Assembly (NCBI GenBank): GCA_934446365.1
Contig: CAKSDZ010000001.1
Span: 186,001 to 250,000, forward strand
DNA: 64,000 nt
Source of the DNA: an uncultured Eubacteriales bacterium
GTDB taxonomy: Bacteria > Bacillota > Clostridia > Oscillospirales > CAG-272
Direction: 5' to 3'
Shown in pieces: positions 50,474 to 59,364 of this stretch. The position numbers were made by a program, and so were the translations under genes. The notes under the pieces are model-generated. The model made no database searches and was not told where the DNA came from. It saw only the letters and a program-made list of their open reading frames with translations. Each line of letters starts with the position of its first letter. The first letter of the stretch is position 1.

Positions 50474-51728
50474 GATACAAGTCCTCCTTGATGGAATCGG
50501 CGGTGTGATATACGTTTTCATCGGTTACGATTTCAATATCACAGGTCGCAAGATACCGCTCATATCGCTCGCGGAAGCGCGCTTCGAGCGCTGCGCGGTC
50601 GAGTGCGAGCGGACGGTCGGCGGTCGGCTCGATTTTATCGAGCGAGCGGTTCAGGAAGTAGAGTCTTCCGGTTCGTTTCAGCGCGCGGACGTTGTCGTCG
50701 CGCAGAACGGCGCCGCCCCCGGTGGCAATCACCGCTCCGGTGACGTGACCGGAGATTTCCGCGATTACTTCCGCTTCGAGCGCGCGGAAGCCGTCGTTTC
50801 CGATTTCCGCAAAAAGCGCGGAAATTTCTTTGCCGGTCTTTTTTACGATTTCCGCGTCCGTGTCGTAAAAACGCCGGCCGAGCTCGTTTGCGAGATATTG
50901 TCCGACGGTCGTTTTTCCGCTTCCGGGCATGCCGGTGAGCACGATGTTTTCCTTTTCCGCACGGATTTCGCGATATACTTTATCGGGAATTTCGGCGTCA
51001 TATGCCGTTCCTGTGAAGATTTCCGCCGCGGCGACCGCCTGTGCGACGAGCATATAAAGCCCGCCGCCTGCAGGAATCCCGCGCTCTGCCGCTTCCAAAA
51101 CAAGGTTTGTGCGCAAGGGATTAAAGACGGCGTCAATGACACCGCGCAGGCTCGTAAATTTGGATAATTCGACGGGAATCCCCGCCATACCTTCTTTCCC
51201 GTCGGGATAAGGGTACATGCCGCACGGCGTCGTATTGATGATAAAATCCGCATCCGCATGCGACCGGTATGCCTCGTCATAGGTGACGGCGCCGTTTTTG
51301 GCCGTTCTGCCGACGGTGATGGTGGTCTTTGCTCCGAGCGATTCCGCCACGGCGTGCGCCGTATGAGCGGTACCGCCCGTGCCGAGAATCAGAACCTCGG
51401 CATCCGTGAAATCAAGTCCTGTTTTTAAAATCAGTGCCCGCATACCGTAGGCATCCGTATTATATCCGAAAAGCTTTCCGTTTCGGTTGACTACGGTATT
51501 GACCGCGCCGATTCGCTTTGCGGTTTCGTCAACTTCCGAAAGAAAGGGAATGACCGCCTCCTTATAGGGAATCGTCACGTTGATGCCTGAAAAATCATGC
51601 TTTTGCATGAAACCGGCAAGCTGATCCTTTGAAAGCTCATGCAGCTCATATTCATAAGACGCGATTTTCGCATGAATTTCCTTGGAAAAGCTGTGAGGGA
51701 GATGTTCTCCGATAAGTCCGTATTTCAT
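50445..51728 (-). CDS. Bifunctional shikimate dehydrogenase / shikimate kinase fusion
   Basis: The 427-residue product joins two sequential pathway enzymes. Residues 1 to about 262 are shikimate dehydrogenase AroE: GEHLPHSFSKEIH, NVTIPYKE with the catalytic Lys, NTVVNRNGKLFGYNTDAYG and the NADP motif LGTGGTAHTA. Residues about 265-427 are shikimate kinase AroK: P-loop GMPGSGKTT, DTDAEIVKK, FRALEAEVI, ATGGGAVLRD and a lid Arg in TADRPL. The sequence is continuous without a stop or start at the join, so it is a true fusion rather than a sequencing artefact. It overlaps aroC by 4 nt. Confidence 0.94.
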   Translation of the reverse strand: MKYGLIGEHLPHSFSKEIHAKIASYEYELHELSKDQLAGFMQKHDFSGINVTIPYKEAVIPFLSEVDETAKRIGAVNTVVNRNGKLFGYNTDAYGMRALILKTGLDFTDAEVLILGTGGTAHTAHAVAESLGAKTTITVGRTAKNGAVTYDEAYRSHADADFIINTTPCGMYPYPDGKEGMAGIPVELSKFTSLRGVIDAVFNPLRTNLVLEAAERGIPAGGGLYMLVAQAVAAAEIFTGTAYDAEIPDKVYREIRAEKENIVLTGMPGSGKTTVGQYLANELGRRFYDTDAEIVKKTGKEISALFAEIGNDGFRALEAEVIAEISGHVTGAVIATGGGAVLRDDNVRALKRTGRLYFLNRSLDKIEPTADRPLALDRAALEARFRERYERYLATCDIEIVTDENVYHTADSIKEDLYHEDSCHKRS

Positions 51729-52837
51729 ATGTCCTCTCCTTTGTCGTCTGCCCGCAGATAATCCGTGCCGAAGCGGAGCGCGAGCTGGTCGCACAGCACG
51801 AGCGCCGTCACGCTGTCGACGACGACACGCGCGCGGTGTATGACCGCCGGATCATGTCTGCCGTGGATGAGAAGCTCCGTATTTTCTTTCTTGATGAAAT
51901 CGACGGTATTCTGCGTCTTATAAATTGAAGGCGTGGGCTTGACAGCCAGGCGGAAGAGCAGCGGCATACCGTTTGAAATGCCGCCGAGGATGCCTCCGCA
52001 CCGATTGGTTTCTGTTTTGATGACGCCGTTTTCTGCGCGGAAGCTGTCGTTTGCCTCGCTGCCGTGCAGCTCGGCGAGCGAAAAACCGTCGCCGAACTCG
52101 ACTCCCTTTACGGCGGGAACGGAAAACAACGCATGAGAGAGCACTCCCTCCAAGGTATCGAACCACGGCTCGCCCACGCCGGCGGGAAGTCCCGTCACGG
52201 CGGTTTCCAAGATACCGCCGACGCTGTCGCCGTCCCGTTTTGCGGCGGCGATGGCTTCTTTCATGCTTTCCGCACGGTTTTCGTCCAGAACGGCAAACGG
52301 CAGCTTCGCGAGCATTTCGATATCCTTATCGATATTCTGAAAATCCCTGTCGGATATGCAGGCGCATCTTTTGATGTGCGTGCCGATACGGATGCCGCGT
52401 CCGGCAAGCGCGGTGATGGCGACGGCGCCCGCCGCGACAAGTCCCGCCGTGATGCGTCCGGAAAAGTGCCCGCCGCCGCGCGGGTCGGAAAAGCCGTGGT
52501 ATTTGCAGTATGCCGTGTAGTCGGCATGTCCCGGCCTTGCCACGGAATGCATCGCTTCATAATCGGCGCTGTGGGTGTCCGAATTCTGGATGACAAACGT
52601 AATCGGCGTGCCGGTCGTTTTGCCGCCGAACACACCGCTCAAAATGGTGACGGTGTCACTTTCGCGTCTTGCGGTGGACAGGGAAGAGAGCGAGCTTCTG
52701 AGGGCCATTTGATGTGCGATAAAGGCTTCGTCGACCGGGATGCCGGGCGCCAGTCCGTCGAGGACGGCGCCGACCGCCTTCCCGTGGCTCTCCCCGAAAA
52801 GGGTGACGGAAACACTTTCGCCGAAGGTATTTTTCAT
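51725..52837 (-). CDS. aroC: Chorismate synthase
   Basis: The FMN-dependent enzyme makes chorismate, the branch-point compound. The 370-residue product has FGESHGKAVGAVLDG at the N-terminus, ARPGHADYTAYCKY, the signature RGGGHFSGRITAG (about 120-132), GGILGGISNGMP and the C-terminal HDPAVIHRARVVVDS. Catalytic His residues are present in the GESHG and DPAV..RA regions. It is coupled to aroB upstream by ATGA (52834-52837) and to the aroE-aroK fusion downstream by a 4-nt overlap. Confidence 0.97.
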   Translation of the reverse strand: MKNTFGESVSVTLFGESHGKAVGAVLDGLAPGIPVDEAFIAHQMALRSSLSSLSTARRESDTVTILSGVFGGKTTGTPITFVIQNSDTHSADYEAMHSVARPGHADYTAYCKYHGFSDPRGGGHFSGRITAGLVAAGAVAITALAGRGIRIGTHIKRCACISDRDFQNIDKDIEMLAKLPFAVLDENRAESMKEAIAAAKRDGDSVGGILETAVTGLPAGVGEPWFDTLEGVLSHALFSVPAVKGVEFGDGFSLAELHGSEANDSFRAENGVIKTETNRCGGILGGISNGMPLLFRLAVKPTPSIYKTQNTVDFIKKENTELLIHGRHDPAVIHRARVVVDSVTALVLCDQLALRFGTDYLRADDKGEDI

Positions 52838-53847
52838 GAGGAGAATGCCTCCTTTATCATCGTATGGAAATCGTGAAGAGTCATCGTTTTCATTTCATAT
52901 GTTCCGATTTCCGGGACGAATACGAGATGAATGAGATTGCCGTCGAGCTTCTTATCATGGGTGACAGCCTCGAATACGCGCTCCGGATCGAAATCGAGCG
53001 CGGCCGGAAGCCCGATTTTTTCGTAAATGTGGGTGAGCCGCTCGCGGACAGGAGCGCTGCACATCGGGAGCATGCCGAGCGCGACGCACTCGCCGTGATA
53101 GAGGCCGTGAAGTCCCTCGCAGCTTTCGATTCCGTGACCGATGGTATGACCGAAGTTGAGCACGCGGCGCAGTCCCGATTCCTTTTCGTCATGCTCGACG
53201 ACATATTTCTTGATGGCGAGGGACTTTTCAATGACGGTATCGAGATTTTCTTCGATATCGCCTCGCTCGATCATCTCGAATAATTCCTTGTCGAAGGTCG
53301 CCGCCATTTTGACGGACTCGGCAAGTCCGCTCGACAGCTGGCGCTGCGGCAGTGTCCGAAGAACTTCCGGATCGATCAAAACCTTTTTCGGCTGATAAAA
53401 CGCGCCGATGATGTTCTTGACGCCCTCCAGATTGATCGCGGTCTTGCCGCCGATCGAGGAATCTACCTGCGAGAGAAACGTCGTCGGAATGTTGTAAAAA
53501 TCGATGCCGCGCATATAAGAAGCCGCCGCAAAGCCGGCGAGGTCCCCGACCACGCCTCCGCCGACGGCGACGACGGCGTCGGTGCGGGTAAATCCCTTTT
53601 CCAGCATGACGCGGCACAGCCGCTCGAATGTCGGAAAGCTCTTGCTCCCCTCGCCGGCGGGAACGGATACTTTTATGGGATATTTGCATGCTTCGGCTAT
53701 TGTGTCGGAATAGGCGGCGGGGACGCCGTCGTCCGTCACAATGAGAACACGGCGGTCGAGCTTTAAGTAACCGGCAGCCTCGCGCAGAACGCCGCGCTTG
53801 ACGACGATATCATAGCTGTTTTCGCCTAAATTCATGGAAAGCGTCAT
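52834..53847 (-). CDS. aroB: 3-dehydroquinate synthase
   Basis: The NAD- and zinc-dependent enzyme cyclises DAHP. The 337-residue product has the NAD-binding GGGVVGDLAGFAAASYMRG (about 97-115), TTFLSQVDSSIGGKTAINL, the zinc-ligand glutamate and histidines in SGLAESVK, LNFGHTIGHGIE and YHGECVALGM. The length is slightly short because the N-terminal domain is compact. It follows pheA on the same strand after 26 nt. Confidence 0.97.
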   Translation of the reverse strand: MTLSMNLGENSYDIVVKRGVLREAAGYLKLDRRVLIVTDDGVPAAYSDTIAEACKYPIKVSVPAGEGSKSFPTFERLCRVMLEKGFTRTDAVVAVGGGVVGDLAGFAAASYMRGIDFYNIPTTFLSQVDSSIGGKTAINLEGVKNIIGAFYQPKKVLIDPEVLRTLPQRQLSSGLAESVKMAATFDKELFEMIERGDIEENLDTVIEKSLAIKKYVVEHDEKESGLRRVLNFGHTIGHGIESCEGLHGLYHGECVALGMLPMCSAPVRERLTHIYEKIGLPAALDFDPERVFEAVTHDKKLDGNLIHLVFVPEIGTYEMKTMTLHDFHTMIKEAFSS

Positions 53848-53873
53848 AAATTCCTCCGTTTTAATTCCATATT

Positions 53874-54968
53874 TCAGTGAAGCTCCGCCGGATATCGGAA
53901 GCTTCCGAGCATCCGCAGCTTATCGCAGCAGCCGGTGAGCTCCGACATCATCTTTTTGCCGTTTTCACTGCCGAGATCGCTTTCGGCTTCCACGTAAAAA
54001 TAGTATTGCCAAAGCAGCTCCTTCATCGGGCGGCTTCTCAGACACCGCATGTTGAAGCCGTACTTGCCGATGATGTTGATGGCCTGCGCAAGGGAGCCGG
54101 CTTCGTTGCGCACGGTAAACATCAGAATGGAGTGCTTGCCGGATGCGTTTCCGTCGGTTACGGCGGCGCGTGTCAGCACCGCGAAGCGGGTGGTGTTGAT
54201 GTTGGTTTCATTGATATTGCTTTCCAAAATTTCAAGGCCGTAGAGCGCGGCGGTTTCCTCGCTTGCGATGGCGGCGAGATGAGGGGCTTTTTTCTCCGCC
54301 ACGAACTTGGCGGCAAGCGCCGTATTTTCAAACTGTGTCTGGCGGAAGCCGTGCTTCCGGATGTAATGTGCGCATTGAGAGAGCGCCTGCGGATGGCTGA
54401 TGACCTCTGTGATATCGGAGAGCCTCGTTCCCGGGATCGCCATCAGGTGATGGGACACGAAAAGATCATATACGCCGCTGACATAGAGGGAGCCGGAAAA
54501 CATCATGTCCATGACCTGCCCGACTTCGCCGGCCGTGCTGTTTTCAATCGGCAGGACGGCGCAGTCGCATTCGCCCTCCACCACGGCGGCATAAGCGCTC
54601 TTGAAATCCGGATACGGGACACGCGCCGCCTCGCGGAAGATCTTCGCCGCGGCGATTGAAGCGAACGCTCCCTCTACGCCGCAGAAAGCCACTCGCATGC
54701 CTTCCGTGAGCTTTTCCTGAAAGCGTCTCGATATTTTCATGGTATCGCGCAGAAATTCCACATAATAACCGCGCAGCTCGTCATCTTCGACAAGCGCGGC
54801 GTTCGCGGTGAGAAGCGCTTCCTCCCGGGAGGCATCGTAAATCGGCAGTCCATGCTCCGATTTGTATTCCGATACGGCACGCACCGCGTTCATTCTGCGG
54901 ACGAAAAGTGCCGCCATTTCTCGGTCTATCGATGAAATTTCCTCTCTTGCTTTGATCAGTTTGTCCAT
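53874..54968 (-). CDS. pheA: P-protein: chorismate mutase / prephenate dehydratase
   Basis: The enzyme converts chorismate to phenylpyruvate for phenylalanine. The 364-residue product has an AroQ-type chorismate mutase domain (1 to about 85, with REEISSIDREMAALFVRRM and the later basic segment), prephenate dehydratase (about 93-270, with GVEGAFASIAA, VLPIENSTAGEV and the catalytic TTRF near 259-262), and a C-terminal ACT domain. The Phe-binding motif usually written ESRP reads RSRP here, and GALV reads GSLA, so feedback control may differ. It lies between the aminotransferase gene and aroB. Confidence 0.95.
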   Translation of the reverse strand: MDKLIKAREEISSIDREMAALFVRRMNAVRAVSEYKSEHGLPIYDASREEALLTANAALVEDDELRGYYVEFLRDTMKISRRFQEKLTEGMRVAFCGVEGAFASIAAAKIFREAARVPYPDFKSAYAAVVEGECDCAVLPIENSTAGEVGQVMDMMFSGSLYVSGVYDLFVSHHLMAIPGTRLSDITEVISHPQALSQCAHYIRKHGFRQTQFENTALAAKFVAEKKAPHLAAIASEETAALYGLEILESNINETNINTTRFAVLTRAAVTDGNASGKHSILMFTVRNEAGSLAQAINIIGKYGFNMRCLRSRPMKELLWQYYFYVEAESDLGSENGKKMMSELTGCCDKLRMLGSFRYPAELH

Positions 54969-54970
54969 AG

Positions 54971-56173
54971 TTACCTCTTTTTTTGATGGTATTCGTCAGC
55001 GAGCGCCCGGAACGCGGGCAGTGAGCTTTCAATCTGCTCCGTTGTGACGCAGTAAGCGATTCTGACATAGCCGGGATATCCGAAATCGTCGCTCGGAACA
55101 AGCAGAAGCTCATATTTTTTTGCGGTTTCGCAGAATCGGCAGGCGTCGGATTCCAGCGCTTTTACAAACAAATAAAAGGCGCCGTCCGGAGCCGCACAGG
55201 TATAGCCGTAGGAAATGAGCGCGTCATAGAGCAGGGTGCGGTTGCGCTCATATACGGAAACGTCCGATGTTTTGCCGAGGCAAGCCGGAATCATATATTG
55301 AAAGAGGCTCGGTGCGCATACAAAGCCGAGCGCACGTCCGGCACCCAGTACGGCGGCATATACCGAATCGGCGTTTCCCGCTTTTGGGGACACTAAAATA
55401 TATCCGATTCGCTCGCCCGGCAGAGAGAGCGATTTGCTGAAAGAGTAGCAGACAATCGTGTTGTCGTAATAATTTGTCGGATACGGCACCTCGATTCCGC
55501 CGTAGGTCAGCTCGCGGTACGGCTCGTCGGAGATGAGAAAAATTTCGTGTCCGTATTTCTTTTCGGCGGCGCGCAGAATCTCGCACAGCCGCACGACCGT
55601 CGCTTCCGACAGCACGACACCGGTGGGATTATTCGGAGAATTGATGATGACGGCCTTGGTTTTCGGGGTGAGGGCTTTCTCAAATCGGTCGAAGTCAATT
55701 TGGAAATCGCCCTCCGAGCAGGGAACCGGAACGAGTGTGCCGCCTGCCTTTTCCGCAAAGACCCTGTACTCCGGAAAAAACGGGGCGAAGACGATGACTT
55801 CCTCGTCCGCACCGTCCGCAAGGAGCGCATGAAGCGATATGGCGAGTGCCGCCGCGGCGCCCGCCGTCAGATAGATGAGAGAAGCGTCGGCCGGCGCATC
55901 ATAGGTTTTGCGGATATACTCCGCAATCGCGGTGCGCACGCCGAAATCTCCCTGCGCGGAGGTATATCCGTGCAGTGCGACGGGGTCCGTTTCCGAAAGC
56001 AGACCGAGCAGGGTTTCCTTTACGACGTCGGGCGCGGGAACGCTCGGATTGCCGATGCTGTAATCGAATACCTTGTCCGCACCGATTTCCGCTTTTCTCG
56101 CTTTCGCATATTCAAATATTTCCCGAATGACGGATTTTTTCATGCCGAGGGCTTCCATTTTTTTCGATATCAT
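54971..56173 (-). CDS. Class I/II aminotransferase, probable aromatic transaminase
   Basis: The 400-residue product is a fold-type I PLP enzyme: YTSAQGDFGVR, GAAAALAISLHAL, INSPNNPTGVVLSE (Asn binding PLP), ISDEPYRELTYGG (Asp to the PLP ring) and the Schiff-base Lys in YSFSKSLSLPGERIGY. As first gene of an operon that ends in phenylpyruvate and hydroxyphenylpyruvate, it most likely makes phenylalanine and tyrosine; the family is broad, so aspartate or other substrates remain possible. ATG 56173 has AGGAGA 7 nt upstream; the longer frame to 56200 would overlap the operator. Confidence 0.9.
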   Translation of the reverse strand: MISKKMEALGMKKSVIREIFEYAKARKAEIGADKVFDYSIGNPSVPAPDVVKETLLGLLSETDPVALHGYTSAQGDFGVRTAIAEYIRKTYDAPADASLIYLTAGAAAALAISLHALLADGADEEVIVFAPFFPEYRVFAEKAGGTLVPVPCSEGDFQIDFDRFEKALTPKTKAVIINSPNNPTGVVLSEATVVRLCEILRAAEKKYGHEIFLISDEPYRELTYGGIEVPYPTNYYDNTIVCYSFSKSLSLPGERIGYILVSPKAGNADSVYAAVLGAGRALGFVCAPSLFQYMIPACLGKTSDVSVYERNRTLLYDALISYGYTCAAPDGAFYLFVKALESDACRFCETAKKYELLLVPSDDFGYPGYVRIAYCVTTEQIESSLPAFRALADEYHQKKR

Positions 56174-56202
56174 CGCAGCTTCTCCTATATGGTTTAACAC
56201 CG

Positions 56203-56217
56203 GTTAACATTGTTAAC
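56203..56217. promoter_or_regulatory. Palindromic operator candidate for the TetR regulator
   Basis: GTTAACA (56203-56209) and TGTTAAC (56211-56217) form an inverted repeat around one base. A related GGTTTAAC lies next to it at 56191. The site is just downstream of the aromatic operon's predicted transcription start. Confidence 0.6.
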
Positions 56218-56228
56218 TTATGATGAAA

Positions 56229-56257
56229 ATTATACAGCAAAAAGGCGGAAAAGTCAA
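56229..56257 (-). promoter_or_regulatory. Promoter of the aromatic amino acid operon
   Basis: On the minus strand TTGACT (56252-56257) and TATAAT (56229-56234) are 17 bp apart, about 56 bp upstream of the aminotransferase start. Confidence 0.8.
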
Positions 56258-56305
56258 TAAAAAATCGCATAATTACAGCATTTTTGAGGATTTTTGAAAA
56301 ATTTA

Positions 56306-56334
56306 TTGAAATTCTACAAAAATTATGCGATAAT
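56306..56334 (+). promoter_or_regulatory. Promoter of the TetR gene
   Basis: TTGAAA (56306-56311) and GATAAT (56329-56334) are 17 bp apart, 28 bp before the TetR ATG. Confidence 0.7.
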
Positions 56335-56361
56335 AAGGGACACATAAGTGAGGGATGAACA

Positions 56362-56943
56362 ATGACAGAGACCAAAAATTCCGTGAGCACGGACACGCTG
56401 CGCGACAGGCTGCTGATTGCCGGTACAAATGAGATCGGACTGCACGGCATTGCCGATTTTTCGCTTCGCCGCGTGGCCGCGTCCTGCAATACCTCCTGCG
56501 CCGCGCCATACAGGCATTTTAAAAACAAAGAGGAATTTATTCTTGAAATCATACGATACATCAACCGTCAATGGGAGCTTCTGCGCGATCAGATTTTATC
56601 TCTTTTTGAAGGCGATATTCGAAAACAGCTGATTGAGGTCTGCGTCGCCTATATCCGCTTTTGGGTGGCGAATCCGAATTATCGTTCCGTTTTGGCCGCA
56701 TCCGAAAAAACGCTGGATGAAAAGCAGGCGGGAGAAAGAGCGAAAAATTCTGCGGATATCGGCGAGCTTTTTCAAAAGTTCTGTGCCGTTCAGGGCATCG
56801 GCGAGCAGGAGACGGCGCGAAAGCTTTGCACCGTCAAAGCCGTTCTTTACGGAATGACCGCCATGCTCGAGAACGGAGAGCTTCCGAACGACGCGGGAAC
56901 CTTCGACATGATACGCGGTATCCTTGAAAAGGAAATCGAATGA
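56362..56943 (+). CDS. TetR-family transcriptional regulator
   Basis: The 193-residue product has the N-terminal TetR helix-turn-helix (GLHGIADFSLRRVAASCNTSCAAPYRHFKNKEEFI, in parts about residues 23-57) and an all-helical C-terminal ligand domain. It has GAGGG 7 nt before the ATG. It is divergent from the aromatic operon, with a palindrome in the shared 188-bp space, so the operon and possibly its own gene are likely targets. The ligand is unknown. Confidence 0.9.
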   Translation: MTETKNSVSTDTLRDRLLIAGTNEIGLHGIADFSLRRVAASCNTSCAAPYRHFKNKEEFILEIIRYINRQWELLRDQILSLFEGDIRKQLIEVCVAYIRFWVANPNYRSVLAASEKTLDEKQAGERAKNSADIGELFQKFCAVQGIGEQETARKLCTVKAVLYGMTAMLENGELPNDAGTFDMIRGILEKEIE

Positions 56944-56972
56944 AATTATCCGATGTGCAAAGATGAGAATAG

Positions 56973-57004
56973 AAAAAACAGCAGCATTTATGCTGCTGTT
57001 TTTT
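56973..57004. terminator. Bidirectional terminator between TetR and GH78 genes
   Basis: A 14-bp perfect stem (56973-56986 with 56991-57004, loop TTTA) with A6 and T6 ends lies between two convergent genes. Confidence 0.92.
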
Positions 57005-57008
57005 GACG

Positions 57009-59213
57009 TTATACCGTCAAAGTGTGAGTTCCTCCGGCAAGCTCATAGGCTTCGCCGTTCAAATACGCGGTGGCGGAAATGCCGGCGGGAACGGTGAAAG
57101 TGTATTCGGTTTTTCCGTTTACATGCTTCCATTCGGACGCGACGGTTCCGTATTTGGTTTTCACGGACGCTTTCAGATACGTGAGCCTGTCTGTGACGAC
57201 CGGACGGAATATGACGTGTTCAAAGCCCGGATGCTCCTCGTCGGTATCGATTCCGGCGGCGGCGCCGTACAGCCAGTCTCCCACCGCGCCGTATGCGTAG
57301 TGGTTGAACGAATTCATGGATTCGCTCCACATGGTCCCGTCGTCACGCACGCCGTCCCAGTGCTCCCACATCGTCGTCGCGCCGTGGTCGACGGAGAAGA
57401 GCCACGACGGCATTTTATCCTGAAAGAGAAGCGTATAGGCAAGCTCCGGATAGCCGTAATCCGTCAGCACGTGGAGCAGATAAGGCGTGCCGAGGAAGCC
57501 TGTCGTCAGTCTGTCATCGTTTTCGTGGATCATCTGCACCAGCTTTTCGGCATGAGCGGCCTCCGTCCCATCGGGACAAAGTCCGAAATAGAGCGCAATC
57601 ACAAGACCGGTCTGTGTCAGAGGCTTGATGTTGAGCATGCTGTTTTCATAGTAGTCGGTATAAATGCGTTTTTTGGTTTCTTCGATCTTGGTTTCGTAAT
57701 CGGCAAGCTCGCTGTCCTCGGCGCCGAGGATTTTTGAAATTTTGACAAAGAGCTTTGTGGTATAAGCGCGGTACGCGTAGCCGAGATACCATTTGCTTGT
57801 GGCGCCGTTGCACTGGGAGACATCCGCATCATGGGCGAGCCAGTCGCCGTAATGCCTGCCGCTGCGGATGTAATCGTCTCCCATTTCATACTGATAATCG
57901 ATCCAGCGCTTGATTGTGACGTACTGCCGGCGCAGAAGCTCGCGGTCGCCGTAGAGCAGATACATCTGCCACGGAATGATAACGCAGGCGTCCGCCCAGC
58001 CGGCGGAGGGGGATGCCCATCCGATATTGGGAATGACGTGGGGAATCGCGCCGGTGTGGCGCTGGTCGAGCGTCATGTCGGAGAGCCATTTGTGGAAGAA
58101 CCGATCGACATTGAAGTTGTATGCGGCACAGCGCGCGAATACCTGCGCATCGCCGGTCCATCCGAGGCGCTCGTCGCGCTGCGGGCAGTCTGTCGGCACG
58201 TCGAGAAAATTGCTTTTCTGTCCCCAAATGATGTTATGATAAAGCTGATTGATGCGGGCATCGGAGCATTCAAAATCACCGGTGCGCTCGATATCGGAAT
58301 GTACGACGACCGCCGTAAAATCGTCGGGGTTGACCTCACCGTGCCATTCCGTGAGACGGATATAGCGGAAGCCGTAGAAGGTAAATTCCGGCTTCCAGAG
58401 ATGGCGGTTTCCGTCGCCGACAAATACAATCCGCTCCTCTGCGGAGCGCAGATTCTCCGTGTAAAAATTGCCCTCGCGGTCGAGAACTTCGGCATGATCA
58501 ATGACGATTTTTTCTCCGGCGGGAACGGAAAGCGAAAGCTCGACATATCCGGTCATGTTTTGACCGAAGTCGAGAACGGTCTCGCCCTTCGGCGTATGAA
58601 TGACCTCTGTCGGTTTTAGGCGTTCATGCTCGCAGATGATTTCGCCCTCTTGGGGAACAAGAATGCTTCTTGTATGCGAAAGCACCTTGACGGAATGTGT
58701 TTTATCTTCGGTATCATAGGAGGCGTCGTATACGTCGCCGTTATAGATATTGCAGGCGCGCCACTGGGTCTCGCGCGCCGACCAGTCTCCGTCGGTAAGC
58801 AGCGTGTCGCCCGTACCGTCGGTATAAGTTACCTCGAGTGCGGCAATCACCGCATATTCGGTGGAGGAAAGCTCGTCTGTATTCCAATCGGCGCAGCCCT
58901 CGCCTTTCAGCGCGGCATAGCGCATCCGCCAGCCGGGCGCTGCCGTGATGGAAATGCTGTTGTTTTCCCCCATGAGATGCGTCACATCGTATTCCTGATA
59001 CTGTACGCGACGGCGATACGACGTCCAGCCAGGCGCGAGCACGTAGCTGACTTTTTCGCCGTTTACCCTTGCGGCATATACGCCGAGGGCGGATACCGTG
59101 AGAACAGCGCGCTTGACCGGCTTTGCCGCATGGAAGTTGCGGATAAATTCGCAGGCCGCTTCTCCCGCTTCAAAATCCGGCTTGATCCACCGAGCCATGT
59201 AAATTTTATTCAT
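57009..59213 (-). CDS. GH78 family alpha-L-rhamnosidase
   Basis: The 734-residue product hydrolyses terminal alpha-L-rhamnose. It begins with beta-sandwich modules (WTSYRRRVQYQEYDVT, LDFGQNMTGYVEL), then the (alpha/alpha)6 catalytic barrel with the general-acid motif CPQRDERLGWTGDAQVF (about 345-361) and the general-base Glu in TTMWEHWDG (about 613), and ends in a small C-terminal beta domain. No signal peptide is seen, so it is intracellular and would act on imported rhamnosides. It is shorter than many GH78 enzymes, which carry extra binding modules. It has its own promoter. Confidence 0.9.
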   Translation of the reverse strand: MNKIYMARWIKPDFEAGEAACEFIRNFHAAKPVKRAVLTVSALGVYAARVNGEKVSYVLAPGWTSYRRRVQYQEYDVTHLMGENNSISITAAPGWRMRYAALKGEGCADWNTDELSSTEYAVIAALEVTYTDGTGDTLLTDGDWSARETQWRACNIYNGDVYDASYDTEDKTHSVKVLSHTRSILVPQEGEIICEHERLKPTEVIHTPKGETVLDFGQNMTGYVELSLSVPAGEKIVIDHAEVLDREGNFYTENLRSAEERIVFVGDGNRHLWKPEFTFYGFRYIRLTEWHGEVNPDDFTAVVVHSDIERTGDFECSDARINQLYHNIIWGQKSNFLDVPTDCPQRDERLGWTGDAQVFARCAAYNFNVDRFFHKWLSDMTLDQRHTGAIPHVIPNIGWASPSAGWADACVIIPWQMYLLYGDRELLRRQYVTIKRWIDYQYEMGDDYIRSGRHYGDWLAHDADVSQCNGATSKWYLGYAYRAYTTKLFVKISKILGAEDSELADYETKIEETKKRIYTDYYENSMLNIKPLTQTGLVIALYFGLCPDGTEAAHAEKLVQMIHENDDRLTTGFLGTPYLLHVLTDYGYPELAYTLLFQDKMPSWLFSVDHGATTMWEHWDGVRDDGTMWSESMNSFNHYAYGAVGDWLYGAAAGIDTDEEHPGFEHVIFRPVVTDRLTYLKASVKTKYGTVASEWKHVNGKTEYTFTVPAGISATAYLNGEAYELAGGTHTLTV

Positions 59214-59271
59214 GATCGTTCCTTTCCTGTGACTGAATTTTATTTTATTTCCGAAATCGAAATCCCGTTAC

Positions 59272-59300
59272 ATCCTATCATACCGGTATCCGTAAGTCAA
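59272..59300 (-). promoter_or_regulatory. Promoter of the GH78 gene
   Basis: On the minus strand TTGACT (59295-59300) and TAGGAT (59272-59277) are 17 bp apart, about 60 bp upstream of the gene. Confidence 0.65.
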
Positions 59301-59302
59301 CC

Positions 59303-59347
59303 TTAAAAAGAAAAAATCCGCCGAAATCTTTCCTTTCGGCGGATTTT
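59303..59347 (-). terminator. Terminator of the ABC transporter operon
   Basis: A 14-bp stem (59313-59326 with 59334-59347, loop 7 nt) is followed on the minus strand by a T-rich run. It lies 18 nt after the stop of the ATPase gene. Confidence 0.85.
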
Positions 59348-59364
59348 CCGCAAAAACGTATTTT

